DNA of 8,813 nt from Pseudomonadota bacterium. GTDB taxonomy: Bacteria > Pseudomonadota > Alphaproteobacteria > JAAXGF01. Location of the stretch: NCBI GenBank assembly GCA_022563655.1, contig JADFMW010000113.1, positions 1 to 8,813 of the forward strand, written 5' to 3'. The translations under genes were made by a program, and so were the position numbers. Below are positions 7,148-8,813 of this stretch, piece by piece (within the stretch, counting starts at the first letter, position 1; every line of letters begins with the position of its first letter). The notes beneath the pieces were generated by a model. The model saw nothing but the letters and a program-made list of their open reading frames with translations. It was not told the DNA's origin and made no database searches.

Positions 7148-7271
7148 CGATGAACACCCGTGGGAATTTGAACGCGGTACGGCGCGCGGCGCGCGGCGCC
7201 GGCGGAAAATGCCAGACATGCTCGAATAACGCAACCAGCCCGGACTCCTCACCATGGACAGGTGCGTCACG

Positions 7272-7287
7272 GCGCCGAAGTCGGCGC
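7272..7287 (-). other. Short GC hairpin between the FliL-like gene and hppA
   Basis: GCGCCG (7272-7277) and CGGCGC (7282-7287) form a 6-bp stem with a 4-base loop, starting four bases after the stop of the FliL-like gene. There is no T-run on either side, so it is not a normal intrinsic terminator. It could stabilise an mRNA 3' end or be chance in GC-rich DNA. The rest of the 144-base gap shows no convincing promoter. Confidence 0.25.
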
Positions 7288-7291
7288 GGCG

Positions 7292-7720
7292 TCAATGGGC
7301 GAGCTGCACCAGAACTTCGTTCACCACGTCGGGTCCGAGAACCCCGTCGGCGCGGTTCAGGAGCCGCGCCTTGACCCGCGCCACGTTGATGAGCCTTTGA
7401 TTAGTCGACCGGGTGCGCGCCAAGCGGTGCAACTCCGAGAGGAAGGCGTCGCGCAGCCGCGGCACGAGTTGCCGCACCCTTGACTCGGCGGCCGCACTGG
7501 GCACTTCGAGGCTCACGTCGAGAACGACGTATTGGACGAACCGTCCGTCGCGGATGAACGGCGCGGTCAGGCGCTCGATCTCGACATAGCGAACCTCGTC
7601 GCCACCGCCGAAGATGCCGGCCACCGCCTGATCGCCGCCCGAGAAGAACGTGGTCCAGGCGAAGTAGCCGCCGCCACCGAGAGCCGCGATCAGGAAAGAC
7701 AGGATGACGGCGATTTTCAT
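7292..7720 (-). CDS. FliL-like single-pass membrane protein
   Basis: A 142-residue protein with one N-terminal membrane segment (about 2-24, MKIAVILSFLIAALGGGGYF) and a Gly-rich tether (27-40), followed by a periplasmic domain. RYVEIERLTAPFIRDGRFVQ (44-63), YVVLDVSLEV (64-73) and VRQLVPRLRDAFLSELHRL (82-100) have the layout of FliL, the flagellar basal-body protein that resembles stomatin-type domains. No flagellar gene is visible here. The ATG at 7720 is the only start: the frame upstream has no ATG, GTG or TTG before a stop, although no strong Shine-Dalgarno is seen. It precedes hppA, and I recall similar small proteins at this place in related genomes, which would suggest a role other than motility. 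The fold assignment is by motif shape, so moderate in confidence. Confidence 0.65.
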   Translation of the reverse strand: MKIAVILSFLIAALGGGGYFAWTTFFSGGDQAVAGIFGGGDEVRYVEIERLTAPFIRDGRFVQYVVLDVSLEVPSAAAESRVRQLVPRLRDAFLSELHRLARTRSTNQRLINVARVKARLLNRADGVLGPDVVNEVLVQLAH

Positions 7721-7847
7721 GGCTGCGTGGCGCGCTTTACCCTGCGTGGCGGGCGCGGCGGGTGATCGGCTTTCGCCCTAGGCTATGTAGACCGGAACGG
7801 TGAATAAACGATGAAGCGACGCCGCCGGGCGGACGCCTCGGGAAGCG

Positions 7848-8813
7848 TTAGAAGCAGTACGCCCGGCACTTCACCAGCACGTCGGGGCTGTCGCTCACGG
7901 CGTTGAGCTGCCACGGCCGCCCAGGGCCTTGCGCCGTTTCGTCGCCCGCCGTCGGACCGGTGGGCCCCGGCGCGACGCCTCTGGAGGGCAGGTTCGGCGG
8001 CGGCGGCGCCACGATCACCTCGCACGCCTTGGTCCCGGTGTAGTCGGCTGGCAGGCCCGGATTGGTGAAGTTCTGAATCACGATCCGGGATAGCACGCAC
8101 ATGTTGTGGCTTCCCAACATGATCGTGGGGTTGGACAGGCTGTTGGCCTCCGGCGAGATGAAGATGTCGAGCTCGGCCGTCGCGCCCGGTTCACCCGCCG
8201 GTCCTGGCGGACCGGAAGGCCCGGGAGGTCCAGCCAGGCCAGGCGGCCCTTGGGCGCCGTCCGGGCCGGGGGCGCCGGCCGGCCCCGCCGGTGCCCGCGG
8301 CCCCACGGCTCCGCGCGGGCCGGACGGGCCCGGCGGGCCGGGCGGGCCACGGAATCCGGCCGAGCCGCGCGGCCCGAGCAGGCCGGGCGGCCCCTGGAAG
8401 CCGACGGGGCCCTTGGCGCCGCGCGCACCGGGCGATCCTTGCTCGCCAACCGGTCCCCGCGGACCCAGCCGCCCATCGGGGCCGGTGCGTCCCGGCGGTC
8501 CCTGTTCGCCAACCGGCCCCTGCTCGCCACTCACGCCCAGCGGGCCCTGGGGTCCCGGCTCGCCCGGCACCGGCAGGCCCTCGGGCCCCATCGGTCCCTG
8601 ATCACCGATCGGTCCCTTCGCGCCGACCACGCCTTGCTCGCCCGGCGGACCCTCGGGCCCCACCGGTCCCTCGACGCCGGGGATTCCCTGCACGCCCGGC
8701 GGCCCTAGTTCGCCCGGCGGGCCCTCGGGCCCCACCGGTCCCTTAACGCCGGGGATTCCCTGCACGCCCGGCGGCCCTAGTTCGCCCGGCAGGCCCTGCG
8801 GCCCGGTCGGTCC
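7848..8813 (-). CDS. Collagen-like Gly-X-Y repeat protein, 5' part missing
   Basis: The visible 321 residues are the C-terminal part of a protein whose start lies beyond the right edge. The frame stays open through 8813, and the GTG at 8763-8765 is a valine inside the repeats, not a start. Residues 1-212 are Gly-X-Y triplets: 69 with Gly, one APA, and one two-residue insertion (VP at 82-83). Charged and Gln residues in X/Y (GEQ, GAK, GPR) suit a stable triple helix. The last 109 residues begin at AELDIFIS and contain four cysteines (domain positions 27, 52, 104 and 108, the last two in KCRAYCF) around a Pro/Gly-rich linker. I do not recognise this domain; it may direct trimer formation or surface attachment. 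Whether a signal peptide exists cannot be seen. The same-strand neighbour is the FliL-like gene, 127 bases downstream, with no clear terminator between. Confidence 0.88.
   Translation of the reverse strand, partial: GPTGPQGLPGELGPPGVQGIPGVKGPVGPEGPPGELGPPGVQGIPGVEGPVGPEGPPGEQGVVGAKGPIGDQGPMGPEGLPVPGEPGPQGPLGVSGEQGPVGEQGPPGRTGPDGRLGPRGPVGEQGSPGARGAKGPVGFQGPPGLLGPRGSAGFRGPPGPPGPSGPRGAVGPRAPAGPAGAPGPDGAQGPPGLAGPPGPSGPPGPAGEPGATAELDIFISPEANSLSNPTIMLGSHNMCVLSRIVIQNFTNPGLPADYTGTKACEVIVAPPPPNLPSRGVAPGPTGPTAGDETAQGPGRPWQLNAVSDSPDVLVKCRAYCF
8571..8813 (-). repeat. 72-bp tandem repeats inside the collagen-like gene
   Basis: Three in-frame units of 72 bases (24 residues, eight triplets) occupy 8571-8642, 8643-8714 and 8715-8786, and a partial fourth reaches the edge. 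Two units encode GEL-GPP-GVQ-GIP-GVE/K-GPV-GPE-GPP; the unit at 8571-8642 is diverged (GEQ-GVV-GAK-GPI-GDQ-GPM-GPE-GLP). Comparing 8641-8741 with 8713-8813 I count 9 differences in 101 bases, and 8674-8718 equals 8746-8790 exactly (45 bases). The array very likely continues past the window. Confidence 0.9.

Noticed and set aside
5195..7153. A 652-codon open frame on the plus strand opposite hppA
   Set aside because: It lies entirely antisense to a clear hppA, is rich in Arg, His, Asp and Gly as expected for reversed GC-rich codons, and shows no domain or signal. It is a shadow of codon bias.
7148..7270. N-terminal extension of hppA to a GTG at 7268-7270
   Set aside because: The extra 41 residues are Arg/Ser/Pro-rich and unlike pyrophosphatase N-termini, which begin with a membrane segment as at 7147.
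7817..7840. GC-rich inverted sequence after the collagen gene as a terminator
   Set aside because: The stem halves nearly abut with almost no loop, and no T-run follows on the minus strand, so I could not support a terminator.
8101..8601. A plus-strand open frame that also looks collagen-like (Gly/Pro-rich)
   Set aside because: The reverse complement of Gly-Pro-rich codons is again Gly/Pro-rich, so both strands look collagenous. Only the minus frame keeps Gly at nearly every third residue, has varied X/Y residues and leads into a non-repeat domain with a stop.
8763..8765. GTG as the start codon of the collagen-like gene
   Set aside because: The same frame continues in perfect Gly-X-Y phase to 8813 without a stop, so this GTG is an internal valine and the real start is outside the window.
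8571..8813. CRISPR-like array, because of regular repeats
   Set aside because: The repeats are head-to-tail without unique spacers, are a multiple of three and stay in frame as collagen triplets.

Overview
The window is GC-rich, densely coded DNA from an alphaproteobacterium. Four things point there: a ubiquinol-cytochrome c chaperone (CBP3 type), a proton-pumping membrane pyrophosphatase, the alphaproteobacterial form of YceD, and the neighbourhood plsX-fabH-ihfA-merR-tRNA-Pro. The FliL-like protein beside hppA is suggestive of a Rhodospirillales-like lineage, but the sequence alone does not fix the genus.

Layout from left to right. A tRNA-Pro(GGG) on the minus strand (16-92) has its own promoter in the short gap after a small MerR-type regulator (137-565). 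The regulator follows ihfA (568-879) by two bases. A GC-rich hairpin and a candidate promoter separate ihfA from fabH (1007-1984). fabH overlaps plsX (1981-3030) by the four bases GTGA. rpmF (3061-3246), yceD/DUF177 (3344-3880) and the cytochrome bc1 assembly chaperone (3882-4436) precede plsX on the same strand. bamE (4565-5047) is the only plus-strand gene; it diverges from the chaperone gene and converges on hppA (5072-7147). Upstream of hppA lies a FliL-like single-pass membrane protein gene (7292-7720). The right edge holds the 3' part of a collagen-like gene (7848 to beyond 8813).

How the genes fit together. The minus-strand block from the chaperone to fabH reads as one tightly packed unit joining respiratory-chain assembly, 50S ribosome maturation (YceD, L32) and the start of membrane lipid synthesis (PlsX, FabH). 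The ihfA-merR-tRNA-Pro block appears to have its own transcription start. BamE serves outer-membrane protein insertion. HppA couples pyrophosphate hydrolysis to proton export and carries the potassium-independent signature. These are ordinary core genes.

The unusual part is the collagen-like gene: about 70 near-perfect Gly-X-Y triplets, partly built from 72-bp tandem repeats that run off the window, followed by a 109-residue cysteine-containing C-terminal domain that I do not recognise. The FliL-like gene without flagellar neighbours is the second point of interest. I see no defence, CRISPR or mobile-element system. No stretch over 150 bases lacks a gene.
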